DNA of 21,017 nt, taken from assembly GCA_964348455.1 (NCBI GenBank), contig CAYGCQ010000021.1, positions 1 through 21,017 of the forward strand, given 5' to 3'. The DNA comes from UBA10133 sp964348455. GTDB lineage: Bacteria > Patescibacteriota > Microgenomatia > UBA1400 > MFAQ01. This document shows, piece by piece, positions 7,159 through 14,514 of this stretch. Under the pieces are notes generated by a model that saw only the letters and a program-made list of their open reading frames with translations, ran no database searches and was not told the DNA's origin. The position numbers and the translations under genes were made by a program. Each line of letters begins with the position of its first letter. Within the stretch, counting starts at the first letter, position 1.

Positions 7159-7172
7159 TAGTAGGGTAGAAT
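7144..7172 (+). promoter_or_regulatory. Near-consensus promoter giving a leaderless VanW-gene mRNA
   Basis: TTGACA (7144-7149), exactly 17 bp, then TAGAAT (7167-7172). The expected transcript start (7179-7180) coincides with the ATG at 7180. An upstream in-frame ATG at 7171 lies inside the -10 box and would not be transcribed. Confidence 0.75.
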
Positions 7173-7179
7173 GCCCGAT

Positions 7180-7830
7180 ATGAAAAATTTAATTTTATCC
7201 CTCTTTATCGCCTTGTTCGTTGGGGCTCCTGCTGTATCCATAAACACTCCTATTATTCCTCAGCCTGAGGTTTTGGCCTCAAGAGAAATCTCTATGGAGT
7301 ACCGATACCCGGTGCCTTCAGTAAGTAATATTTTTAAGGAGAACATTCTTTTAAACCTCGCTTATCTTGATGGTCGAGTGACAGACGCTCAAAGCATTAA
7401 CTGGGATCAGGTAAATGAACCTTTTAAGTCAGAGTTTACTCTTAAGCCTAATGAATCATTTGCTTTTCACGATGCTGTTTTGCCGGAGTTTAAGGACTCG
7501 GTAGTGGTTACCACAAATGCTCGTTTTAACAAACAGGATGGTTTTAAGACCGATGGTTACCTATATGGTGACGGAGTCTGCCAACTAGCCTCATTTATTA
7601 ACATGGCGGCTAGAGATGCCAACCTGGACGTGGTTCAGTACACCAACCACGACTTTGCAGCTATTCCTGAAGTTCCCAAAGAGTATGGTGTGGCCATTTA
7701 CCTGGATCCGAACAATCTTGCGTCTAGTGGTAGAAAAAATCTCTACATCACGAACAACCAGGACAAGCCAGTCACTTTCGAATTTGTCTACAACGGCCAA
7801 GACCTAAAGGTCACGGTTTCCAAAGCCTAA
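7180..7830 (+). CDS. Secreted VanW-domain protein
   Basis: 216 aa from the ATG at 7180. The frame also has an ATG at 7171, but that codon overlaps the -10 box, and starting at 7180 gives a clean signal peptide (MKNLILSLFIALFVGAPA). The mature part carries the VanW-family pattern: LKPNESFAFHD (cf. L-PG-TFSFN in relatives) and the hallmark YGDGVCQLASFINMAARDA, followed by VVQYTNHDF. VanW domains are common in surface proteins of Gram-positive and candidate-phylum bacteria; the biochemical role is not established. No peptidoglycan-binding or L,D-transpeptidase domain is attached, so it is the minimal form. It is probably exported and cell-surface associated. A hairpin terminator follows about 30 nt after the stop. 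Confidence 0.88.
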   Translation: MKNLILSLFIALFVGAPAVSINTPIIPQPEVLASREISMEYRYPVPSVSNIFKENILLNLAYLDGRVTDAQSINWDQVNEPFKSEFTLKPNESFAFHDAVLPEFKDSVVVTTNARFNKQDGFKTDGYLYGDGVCQLASFINMAARDANLDVVQYTNHDFAAIPEVPKEYGVAIYLDPNNLASSGRKNLYITNNQDKPVTFEFVYNGQDLKVTVSKA

Positions 7831-7856
7831 CGACCTGGAGAGTCTTTAGGGCATGC

Positions 7857-8116
7857 AAAAAGCCACCTATCTGTAAGGATAAGGTGGCTTTCTCTTCTGA
7901 TTTACACCGACTGCCATGTACCGAGTTTGTTAGATATCCAAGCTTAAAACTCGGACGGTTTCTTACATTCCGTTGTCTCTTGGCAGGTAATACACGCACC
8001 TCAGAAAAGGTCGAAGATCCCTAGGCTGCATTACCACTTAAAAGTGCGGTGTACCAATAAGGGCTAAGAAGTTCGTAATTTTTTTAACTTATTCCTACAC
8101 TCTTATATGTGGGATT
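7857..8116 (-). ncRNA. Candidate structured non-coding RNA of unknown class
   Basis: This stretch of over 350 nt lacks a credible protein gene. On the minus strand it has a promoter (8151-8123) and a terminator (7889-7857), predicting an RNA of about 260 nt. A nested fold is visible: closing stem 8053-8047 with 7909-7903 (TACACCG/CGGTGTA); hairpin 8046-8043/8038-8035; stem 8034-8030/7991-7987 enclosing hairpin 8011-8008/8001-7998; stem 7985-7981/7916-7912 enclosing hairpins 7973-7970/7958-7955 and 7954-7947/7928-7921 (CCGAGTTT/AAACTCGG). An alternative long stem (GTGC and GTGT segments at 8044-8052 with 7992-7999) competes with the closing stem. I see no tmRNA, RNase P, SRP or known riboswitch signature. 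Two helices gain G-U pairs if read on the plus strand, so orientation is not settled. Confidence 0.45.
7861..7889. terminator. Strong, apparently bidirectional terminator hairpin
   Basis: AGCCACCTATC (7861-7871) pairs with GATAAGGTGGCT (7878-7889) with one bulged A. On the plus strand TTTCTCTT follows, serving the VanW gene. On the minus strand TTTTTG follows (7861-7857), serving the candidate RNA gene transcribed from 8116. Confidence 0.8.
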
Positions 8117-8122
8117 AATTAC

Positions 8123-8151
8123 AATGTAGAGTAATATTTATTGCTTGTCAA
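8123..8151 (-). promoter_or_regulatory. Minus-strand promoter of the candidate RNA
   Basis: On the minus strand: TTGACA (8151-8146), exactly 17 nt, then TACATT (8128-8123). Predicted start near 8116. No open frame of note follows, which supports a non-coding product. Confidence 0.55.
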
Positions 8152-8169
8152 TACCCCGGGTATTAGAAT
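8141..8169 (+). promoter_or_regulatory. Candidate PEBP-gene promoter with palindromic operator in the spacer
   Basis: TTGCTT (8141-8146), a 17-bp spacer, then TAGAAT (8164-8169); start near 8176 and ATG at 8189, with no SD. The spacer holds a perfect 13-bp palindrome ATACCC-C-GGGTAT (8151-8163), which also touches the divergent minus-strand -35, so one regulator could control both directions. Confidence 0.4.
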
Positions 8170-8188
8170 GTAATTAAACATACAGAAA

Positions 8189-8731
8189 ATGAAAAAAATT
8201 ATAATAATTTTAGTTATACTTTTAATTACAATCTCGCTTGTTTTTGTATTTCGTTTCTCAAATATATCAATTAATTTCAATCAAATATCAAAGATGAACA
8301 TTCATAGCCCTGCTTTCGAAGAAGGTAAACCTATCCCTGCTAAATATACTTGCATGGGGGAAAATATCAGCCCACCTCTTGCATTTTCCGACATTCCTAT
8401 CGATACCAAGTCATTGGTACTAATACTGGAAGATCCGGACGCTCCCGTACACAGTTTCTTTCACTGGTTAATGTGGAACATCGACCCAAAAACAATTGTG
8501 ATTCTTGAGGACTCTGTTCCTCGGGAAGCCATCCAGGGGACCAACGATTTTGGAGATAAGGAGTATGGGGGACCATGCCCTCATCTGGGCACTCATCGAT
8601 ATATTTTTAAGCTTTATGCTTTGGATACTACCCTATCAATTTCGCCTTCGTCTAAAATCGATGAAATTGAGCAAGCCGTGTCGGGACACATCCTGGGACA
8701 GTCTCAAACGTTTGGAGTCTTCTCAAAGTAG
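8189..8731 (+). CDS. Membrane-anchored PEBP / YbhB-YbcL family protein
   Basis: 180 aa. An N-terminal hydrophobic segment (about 3-22, after MKK) is a signal anchor or uncleaved signal peptide. From about residue 37 the phosphatidylethanolamine-binding-protein fold is clear: the early strand ends PAKYTCMGENISPPLAF, followed by EDPDAP, HWLMWNI, GGPCPHLGTHRYIFKLYALD and the C-terminal HILGQSQTFGVFSK. The ligand pocket residues (DPDAP, HW and GPCPP-like) are present, with the second Pro of GPCPP replaced by His. Bacterial members bind small ligands or anions; the true substrate is unclear. ileS begins 44 nt downstream, and the upstream region is shared with the candidate RNA gene. Confidence 0.92.
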   Translation: MKKIIIILVILLITISLVFVFRFSNISINFNQISKMNIHSPAFEEGKPIPAKYTCMGENISPPLAFSDIPIDTKSLVLILEDPDAPVHSFFHWLMWNIDPKTIVILEDSVPREAIQGTNDFGDKEYGGPCPHLGTHRYIFKLYALDTTLSISPSSKIDEIEQAVSGHILGQSQTFGVFSK

Positions 8732-8769
8732 TTGGTATAATACCAAAAAGTATCCAAGCACGGTAAACT
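8712..8769 (+). promoter_or_regulatory. Two candidate ileS promoters
   Basis: TATAAT (8736-8741) with a weak TTGGAG (8712-8717) at 18 bp would give a leader of about 28 nt with no SD. Closer in, TAAACT (8764-8769) ends 7 nt before the ATG and would give a leaderless mRNA. Neither is decisive. Confidence 0.4.
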
Positions 8770-8775
8770 AGTAAT

Positions 8776-11715
8776 ATGGCTAAAGATAAACACCTGATTA
8801 AAGAAGTTGAAGGGTCTCCTGATTTTCCTTCACTGGAAAAAAATCTCCTGAAACATTGGTATGACACTGGTATCGTGGAAAAATATCTCCACAAGAATGA
8901 CGAATCTTCCGAAAAATATTATTACCAAGACGGCCCTATTACCGCAAATAATCCAATGGGGGTCCATCATGCTTGGGGAAGGACTTACAAAGACCTGTGG
9001 CAACGTTACAAAAATATGCGTGGCTTCAAACAGAGATTCCAAAATGGCTTCGACTGTCAAGGCCTTTGGGTCGAGGTTGAAGTCGAAAAAGAACTTGGTT
9101 TTAGATTTAAGAAGGACATCGAAGACTATGGTGTCGCAAAATTTATTCAACACTGCAAGGACAGAGTCATCAAATACTCAGATATTCAAACAGATCAAAG
9201 TAAACGTCTAGGTTACTTTATGGACTGGGACAATTCGTATTTCACCATGTCGGATGAGAATAACTACATGATTTGGCATTTCCTTAAGGTCTGCTGGGAA
9301 AAAGGTTGGGTTTACAAGGGTCACGACTCCGTTCCATGGTGCCCTAGATGCGAAACTGCTATCTCTCAACATGAGATGCTTACCGAAGACTACAAAGAAC
9401 TTACTCACAAGTCCATATATCTAGAATTACCAATCGTTGGTCGAAGCAATGAATACTTGCTTGTTTGGACTACAACTCCTTGGACGATCCCAGCCAATAT
9501 TGCCGTTGCTGTAGATGAGAAACAGGACTACTCCCTCGTAGAAGGAACAACAGGAGATAATTTTTGGGTTCTAAAAGACTTGGTAGAAAATGTTTTTAAA
9601 GATGGCTATAAAAAGATAGTAAAAACAGTTAAGGGCAAAGAGTTAGTTGGTTTGCATTACACAGGACCATTCGATGAAATTCCGGCCGTCAAAGAAGTCG
9701 CGCTAGCAAATCCTGATAAATTCCATCTAGTAGTTCCCACGGATTCTTTCATTATGCCCATTAGCAATACCGATGGTACTGGTTTGGTACACACTGCTGT
9801 AAGTGCCGGGACGGAAGACTTTGCCTTGGGCAGAAAACTTGGCTTGCCAATGATTCCAATTATCGCTGACAATGCTGACTATCTTCCTGGACTGGGTTTC
9901 CTCAGTGGAAAAAACGGTAAAAAACACCCGGAATTAATTTTGGAATATTTAGAAGAGAAAGACAAAGCTGGTGAAAACTGGGTCTTCAAGATTGAGAACT
10001 ATACTCACCGATACCCGGCTTGCTGGAGATGTAAAACAGAGTTGGTCTGGAAGGTTGCAGATGAATGGTATATCGCTATGGATAAAGTAGATCCGGATGA
10101 TGAAAAGGGCAGAACTCTCCGTCAAAAAATGATTGATTCGGCAAACAAGATAACATGGAAGCCTGATTTTGGCAAAGAAAGAGAGCTTGACTGGTTAAAT
10201 AACATGCACGACTGGCTAANNNNNNNNNNTTACTGGGGACTTGCTTTACCTGTTTGGGTTTGTGATAAGTGCAACGAATTTATTGTCGTTGGGAGTAAGG
10301 ACGAGTTAAAAGAAAAAGCCGTTTCCGGGTGGGATAAGTTCGAAGGCCACACTCCTCACAAACCATTTATTGATGAAGTAATAATTAAGTGTAACTGTGG
10401 AGGTACTATGACCAGAATTCTGGACGTAGGTAATCCTTGGTTAGATGCCGGAATTGTTCCATTCTCAACTCTAATAGACCCCGTAACCAACAAAGTCAGC
10501 TACACCTCCGATAAGAAATACTGGAAAGAATGGTTTCCTGCCGACTTTATTACCGAGTCATTTCCCGGACAATTCAAAAACTGGTTCTACTCCTTAATCG
10601 CCATGAGTACTGTTTTGGAAGATACCAATCCGTTTGAAACAGTATTGGGATTTGCCAGTATGCTGGGTGAAGATGGCAGGGCTATGCACAAATCTTGGGG
10701 AAACTCGATAGAGTTTAACGAAGCGGCAGATAAAATCGGTGTCGATGTTATGCGATGGGTATTTTCTAGACATAATCCGGAAAGAAATCTCCTTTTTGGT
10801 TACAAGCTAACTATCGACACAAAGAGACAGTTCCACATGTTGCTTTGGAATTCATACCGCTTCTTCGCTAATTATGCTTATCTTGAGAAGTGGCAACCTC
10901 AGACAGAGTTCGATCGTCTTCCTTCAAAACTAGATCTTTGGGTGTTAAACAGACTAGATCAAACAGTTTTAGAAGTAACTGCAGGTCTGGATAAATTTGA
11001 TGCATTCTCTGCAACCGCTTCGATAGAAAGTTTTGTTTCAGATCTTTCAACTTGGTACATTAGACGATCAAGGGACAGGGTTGGTCCCAGCGCTGAAAGC
11101 GCAGAAGATAAAGAGAACTGCTACAGGACACTTAGAACTGTTTTCGACTGTCTTTCAAGAATTCTTATGCCTTTCACTCCATTTATGGCAGAAATGATTT
11201 ATACAAACATAACCGGTGAAGAATCTGTTCATCTGGCTGATTGGCCACTAGTTACTACCTCAGAAGTAGTAGATATTAAGTTAATAGAAAAAATGTCATT
11301 GGTAAGAAGTATCTGTGAGATGGGTCATTCAATTCGAAAAAACGAAAACGTTGCTGTCAAGCAAGCTTTGTCGCTGATTACAATTTTTGGTCCAATAGCC
11401 GATTTAAAAGACGAACCAGAACTAATTCAATTAATTAAAGAGGAGTTAAATGTCTTGTCTGTAGACTTTAAAGAGGGCAAAGATCTCTCTGTCAAACTTG
11501 ACCTAACTTTAACCCCCGAGCTAATTAAAAGAGGTCAGATGAGAGAGGTCATCCGCTCCATACAAGGCGCGAGAAAGTTGGCGGAATGCAGTCTAGATGA
11601 AATTGTTTCAGTTGAGCTTCCTAATTGGCCGGAAGAATACTCCGAGGAGATCAAAAGAAAAACATTGGTAAGTAAAATCACCAAAGGCGATGAGGTAAAA
11701 ATAATTCGAAGCTAA
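8776..11715 (+). CDS. ileS: Isoleucyl-tRNA synthetase (contains a 10-N assembly gap)
   Basis: Cytoplasmic class I synthetase that charges tRNA-Ile. About 979 aa. The HIGH box is replaced by HHAWG (64-68, in ANNPMGVHHAWGRTYKDLW), and the KMSKS loop reads MHKSWGN (637-643). There is a Cys pair in WCPRC near residue 190, the CP1 editing domain (TTTPWTIPAN onward), another pair CWRC (416-419), and an inserted Cys knuckle C496/C499 with C539/C541. The anticodon-binding domain follows and the C-terminus is short. The N run at 10220-10229 falls in the conserved DWxxSRxRYWG motif. The frame holds across it, but only four residues fit where relatives have five. The gene is co-transcribed with the next one, sharing one base (TAATG). 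Confidence 0.97.
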   Translation: MAKDKHLIKEVEGSPDFPSLEKNLLKHWYDTGIVEKYLHKNDESSEKYYYQDGPITANNPMGVHHAWGRTYKDLWQRYKNMRGFKQRFQNGFDCQGLWVEVEVEKELGFRFKKDIEDYGVAKFIQHCKDRVIKYSDIQTDQSKRLGYFMDWDNSYFTMSDENNYMIWHFLKVCWEKGWVYKGHDSVPWCPRCETAISQHEMLTEDYKELTHKSIYLELPIVGRSNEYLLVWTTTPWTIPANIAVAVDEKQDYSLVEGTTGDNFWVLKDLVENVFKDGYKKIVKTVKGKELVGLHYTGPFDEIPAVKEVALANPDKFHLVVPTDSFIMPISNTDGTGLVHTAVSAGTEDFALGRKLGLPMIPIIADNADYLPGLGFLSGKNGKKHPELILEYLEEKDKAGENWVFKIENYTHRYPACWRCKTELVWKVADEWYIAMDKVDPDDEKGRTLRQKMIDSANKITWKPDFGKERELDWLNNMHDWLXXXXYWGLALPVWVCDKCNEFIVVGSKDELKEKAVSGWDKFEGHTPHKPFIDEVIIKCNCGGTMTRILDVGNPWLDAGIVPFSTLIDPVTNKVSYTSDKKYWKEWFPADFITESFPGQFKNWFYSLIAMSTVLEDTNPFETVLGFASMLGEDGRAMHKSWGNSIEFNEAADKIGVDVMRWVFSRHNPERNLLFGYKLTIDTKRQFHMLLWNSYRFFANYAYLEKWQPQTEFDRLPSKLDLWVLNRLDQTVLEVTAGLDKFDAFSATASIESFVSDLSTWYIRRSRDRVGPSAESAEDKENCYRTLRTVFDCLSRILMPFTPFMAEMIYTNITGEESVHLADWPLVTTSEVVDIKLIEKMSLVRSICEMGHSIRKNENVAVKQALSLITIFGPIADLKDEPELIQLIKEELNVLSVDFKEGKDLSVKLDLTLTPELIKRGQMREVIRSIQGARKLAECSLDEIVSVELPNWPEEYSEEIKRKTLVSKITKGDEVKIIRS
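10220..10229. other. Assembly gap (10 Ns) inside ileS
   Basis: A fixed-length run of N interrupts the codons for the conserved SRxR segment between DWL and YWGLALPVW. The flanks read in one frame, so the true missing length is probably a value that keeps that frame (13 nt would restore the family motif). Confidence 0.98.
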
Positions 11716-12770
11716 TGCGTCAAAACAATGGAGTTCTCTTTTTTGCCTTATTTTTTATTGAGGCCCTCAGTCTCATTACAATCTGGAGTACCGCACCAGA
11801 GTTATTTGTCACTCAACTAGTTTTTGTTATCGCCGGTGTAATCATTATTTATCTGCTGGGAAAAATAGACATTTCACTTCTTCTTGGTTTTGGCTGGACA
11901 TTTTACGTCGCAAGTATTCTGCTTCTATTAATTACCATGGCCATTGGTCGGAATATAAGAGGTTCTGTTCGTTGGATAGACTTGGGTTTATTTAATCTTC
12001 AAACTTCCGAGATAATAAAACCTCTTTTGGCGATCTTCTATTCTGCATATTTATCAAAGATGTCAAAAAAAGGCTGGAAGCCGTTACTAAAATTTATCGG
12101 CATCTTCATGGCTCCGGTTATACTTGTAGCCTTACAGCCCGATCTAGGTTCTGCTCTTACTTTAATTTTCCTCCCCCTAGCCTTACTGGCTTTTACTGGT
12201 CAAATTAAGAAATTGATTGTTGTGGCAGTTATATTTCTGGCTCTAGTTATTCCCCTAGAGTCCAAACTTCTAAGACCCTATCAAAGACAAAGATTAGAAA
12301 CCTTCATTAATCCATATTCGGACCCAAAAGGTGCCGGGTATAACGTAATCCAGTCCACTATCGCTGTTGGTTCGGGGAAGATTTTTGGGAAGGGTGTGAA
12401 GCTTGGAACCCAGTCACACCTTAACTTTCTACCCGAAAGACACACTGATTTCATCTTTGCTTCATTTTTGGAAGAGTTCGGCCTGGTTGGAGCCACTGTT
12501 CTCTTCGTCTCTTACTACATTCTTTTTAGCTTCTGTTTAAAAGCGCTAAAACGGCTTCCAGATCACGAGCAAAATCTACTGTCACTCTCCATATATTTTC
12601 TGCTATTATTCCAATTTGTAGTAAATGTGGGCATGAATTTGGGTATTATGCCGGTTACCGGCATTACTCTCCCTCTTTTCTCCTATGGCGGAAGCTCATT
12701 GCTCAGTTTTGCCATACTTATTGGGCTACTCTTAAGACAGCTTGATGTAATAACCCCTTTTGAGATATAA
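11715..12770 (+). CDS. rodA: SEDS-family peptidoglycan glycosyltransferase (RodA/FtsW)
   Basis: 351 aa with about 10 membrane segments. The family signature is present near the C-terminus: NLGIMPVTGITLPLFSYGGSS, with GITLPLFSYGG diagnostic. Mid-protein, QPDLGSALTL (about residue 138) matches the conserved QPDLG motif of RodA/FtsW, and GKGVKLGTQSHLNFLPERHTDFIF-type residues occupy the large loop. These proteins polymerise lipid II together with a class B penicillin-binding protein. RodA is favoured over FtsW on the short N-terminus and loop, but the choice is not firm. The ATG shares its A with the ileS stop. The rplU -10 box lies on its last codons. Confidence 0.92.
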   Translation: MRQNNGVLFFALFFIEALSLITIWSTAPELFVTQLVFVIAGVIIIYLLGKIDISLLLGFGWTFYVASILLLLITMAIGRNIRGSVRWIDLGLFNLQTSEIIKPLLAIFYSAYLSKMSKKGWKPLLKFIGIFMAPVILVALQPDLGSALTLIFLPLALLAFTGQIKKLIVVAVIFLALVIPLESKLLRPYQRQRLETFINPYSDPKGAGYNVIQSTIAVGSGKIFGKGVKLGTQSHLNFLPERHTDFIFASFLEEFGLVGATVLFVSYYILFSFCLKALKRLPDHEQNLLSLSIYFLLLFQFVVNVGMNLGIMPVTGITLPLFSYGGSSLLSFAILIGLLLRQLDVITPFEI

Positions 12771-12771
12771 T
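12742..12771 (+). promoter_or_regulatory. rplU promoter overlapping the rodA stop codon
   Basis: TTGATG (12742-12747), 18 bp, then a perfect TATAAT (12766-12771), which includes the rodA TAA. The expected start (12778-12779) is the A of the rplU ATG, so the mRNA should be leaderless. Confidence 0.65.
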
Positions 12772-12778
12772 AGCGCCC

Positions 12779-13105
12779 ATGGCAGACAAAATCACATACG
12801 CGGTCATTCAACTTGGCGCGAAACAATATTTAGTAAAAGAAGGCGATAAAGTCGTTGCCGAAAAGATAGACGTCAAGGATGGCGAAACTCTAAAGGTTAA
12901 AGAAGTTCTTCTTAGTTTTGACGGTGAAAAAACCCAAATAGGGGAGCCCTTTTTGGAAAAGGCTGTCGTTGAGCTAGTCTCTGAAGGAATCATCAAAGGA
13001 GAAAAGTTACGCATAGCCAAGTTCAAAAACAAGTCTAGATACCGCAGAGTCACAGGTCACAGACAGCTAGAAAGTCACTTCACTGTCAAGGCTATCACTC
13101 TATAA
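12779..13105 (+). CDS. rplU: Large-subunit ribosomal protein L21
   Basis: 108 aa, normal length for bL21. It opens with the typical YAVIQLGAKQYLVKEGDKVVAEK (here broken as YAVIQLGAKQYLV then KEGDKV) and ends with the rRNA-binding signature KFKNKSRYRRVTGHRQ and FTVKAITL. It binds 23S rRNA in the 50S subunit. The ATG is 8 nt behind a perfect -10 box and has no SD, indicating a leaderless message. Unlike in most bacteria rpmA does not follow directly; a methyltransferase gene begins 9 nt after the stop. Confidence 0.97.
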   Translation: MADKITYAVIQLGAKQYLVKEGDKVVAEKIDVKDGETLKVKEVLLSFDGEKTQIGEPFLEKAVVELVSEGIIKGEKLRIAKFKNKSRYRRVTGHRQLESHFTVKAITL

Positions 13106-13114
13106 AAACAACAA

Positions 13115-14167
13115 ATGAGGTTTATAATTTTCGTCGGCGCCAGTAACACTTTGGCTGAGTTAGAGATAGAGACTCAAATCAAAGGAGCGACTGTTCTGTA
13201 TCCAAATGTATTTTTGTTTGAATCTTCCGACGTCGAAACGGCTGTGAAACTAGCTTCTAAACTCGGTTGTAGTATCAAATTAGCCAAAGAAGCTGTGGGT
13301 GTGGCTGCTGTTGCACAGTCTATTGCCGACCTAATAACTCTGAAGAACTTTTCCGTTACATGCCTAGACAACCTCGCCGACTCCGCCAAGTTTGATCAGG
13401 AAGTCAAGGACATTAGAGAAAAAGGTAGATTCTTGATATCAAAGGATCAGTTTGGCCTTACTCCAATCTTAATCAAGAAACATAAGATAGATGAATTTTT
13501 TATTGACAGAAACAAGGATGAAGTGTGGCAGACTGTCTGGGTTCATGACTATGAACACTGGATAAAGAAAGACCGTCACATGCCATATGCTAATGCCAAA
13601 GCCGGTATCCTCCCCCCAAAAATTGCACGAAGTATGGTTAATCTCGTTCCTTTGGAGCCAAAGGGAAAACTATTGGTTGACCCTTTTTGTGGTTCAGGCC
13701 GAGTTCTTGTCGAAGCCGCTGAGCTTGGCTATGACATTGCTGGAGGAGATATCTTGATCAATCAGGTTCACGAAAGCAAAATAAACCTTAATTCCATGGG
13801 ATTTCAGGCTCGGATGGAAGTCCTTGATGCTACCCACCTATCCGATAGATTCAGCGATGTCGATGCTATCGTCACCGAGCCTTTCTTGGGAAAACCTCAT
13901 CTCAGACCGGATCAAATTAAGTATTTGGTTCCCGGATTACAGAAATTATATCTAGGCTGTCTAAAGGACTGGTTCAAAGTCTTAAAACCCGGCGGTTATA
14001 TCGTCATGGTATTCCCAAGTTTTGATGATGGTAAACACGTCTATAAGACAAGTAGTATTATTGACGGAAAGCTGGAGTTGAGTTACAATCAGCTGAAACG
14101 AGGTATCCTCTATTCACGTCCTGACGCAGATGTCAGACGAGAAATCGTGATACTTCAAAAAAAATAA
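13115..14167 (+). CDS. TRM11-like SAM-dependent RNA (guanine-N2) methyltransferase
   Basis: 350 aa. The N-terminal half (1-130) is a divergent THUMP-like region. YANAKAGILPPKIARSMVNL (158-177) matches the linker motif of the UPF0020/TRM11 group. The SAM-binding motif I is VDPFCGSG (188-195) and the acidic ribose contact is D212 in GGDI. The catalytic motif reads TEPFLG (254-259) where typical N2-guanine enzymes have DPPY; TEP-[YF]-LG variants occur in archaeal-type members. The likely target is a tRNA guanine (G10 by homology), not proven. It sits between rplU and rpmA, 9 nt after L21, with TATAAA (13101-13106) ending 9 nt before its ATG, so it may also have its own leaderless transcript. Confidence 0.85.
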   Translation: MRFIIFVGASNTLAELEIETQIKGATVLYPNVFLFESSDVETAVKLASKLGCSIKLAKEAVGVAAVAQSIADLITLKNFSVTCLDNLADSAKFDQEVKDIREKGRFLISKDQFGLTPILIKKHKIDEFFIDRNKDEVWQTVWVHDYEHWIKKDRHMPYANAKAGILPPKIARSMVNLVPLEPKGKLLVDPFCGSGRVLVEAAELGYDIAGGDILINQVHESKINLNSMGFQARMEVLDATHLSDRFSDVDAIVTEPFLGKPHLRPDQIKYLVPGLQKLYLGCLKDWFKVLKPGGYIVMVFPSFDDGKHVYKTSSIIDGKLELSYNQLKRGILYSRPDADVRREIVILQKK

Positions 14168-14168
14168 C

Positions 14169-14223
14169 CGTCATTCCTAAGTGACAACTCAATCCTTGTC
14201 ATTCCTGCGAAGGCAGGAATCCA
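14169..14223. repeat. Tandem TGTCATTC-type hairpin repeats (one intact, one degenerate)
   Basis: The intact unit (14197-14223) begins TGTCATTCC and ends GGAATCC, with stem ATTCCTGC/GCAGGAAT and loop GAAG. A degenerate copy starts 2 nt after the methyltransferase stop (CGTCATTCC..., 14169-14195) and keeps the ends but not the stem. Both belong to the family at 2599-2676 and 18515-18540. Confidence 0.7.
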
Positions 14224-14248
14224 TCAAATAAGTACAAAATAATAAATA

Positions 14249-14254
14249 TAAAAT
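14249..14254 (+). promoter_or_regulatory. -10-like TAAAAT before rpmA
   Basis: TAAAAT ends 9 nt before the rpmA ATG in AT-rich sequence; predicted start near 14261, effectively leaderless. No SD and no clear -35, and the intact repeat hairpin stands just upstream. Confidence 0.35.
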
Positions 14255-14262
14255 AACTCAAT

Positions 14263-14514
14263 ATGGCACACGTCAAATCCGGAGGAGCAACAAATCAACA
14301 TCATCAACGCGCAGGTAAAAGACTGGGCGTAAAACTATATGGTGGTCAAGTAGTCAAAACCGGTCAAATCATAGTCAGGCAAAGAGGAGCCGATTTTCAT
14401 GCCGGACTAAACACCGAGCTTGGTCGAGACTTTACTCTTTTCTCCCTTTCTCAGGGTGTCGTCAAGTTCCGCAAATTGCATGGCGTTAATTTCGTTGATG
14501 TAATTTCAAACTAA
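14263..14514 (+). CDS. rpmA: Large-subunit ribosomal protein L27
   Basis: 83 aa, normal for bL27. RLGVKLYGGQVVKTGQIIVR and GADFHAGLNTELGRDFTLF are the family core. The N-terminal tail MAHVKSGGATNQHHQRAGK reaches the peptidyl-transferase centre in homologues; it starts directly with MAH and needs no protease trimming. The stop codon TAA shares its last A with the parB ATG, so translation of the two is likely coupled. It is separated from rplU by about 1.15 kb holding the methyltransferase and repeats. Confidence 0.97.
   Translation: MAHVKSGGATNQHHQRAGKRLGVKLYGGQVVKTGQIIVRQRGADFHAGLNTELGRDFTLFSLSQGVVKFRKLHGVNFVDVISN

Noticed and set aside
7811..7999. 62-codon minus-strand frame in the VanW-PEBP gap
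   Set aside because: No SD or fitting promoter; it reads through the terminator and into VanW antisense, and the RNA structure explains the region better.
7861..8055. T-box or other known riboswitch in the gene-free region
   Set aside because: GGTAC/CCGC fragments recall a T-box, but the antiterminator motif order and a downstream synthetase or amino-acid gene on that strand are absent; no other riboswitch core was recognised.
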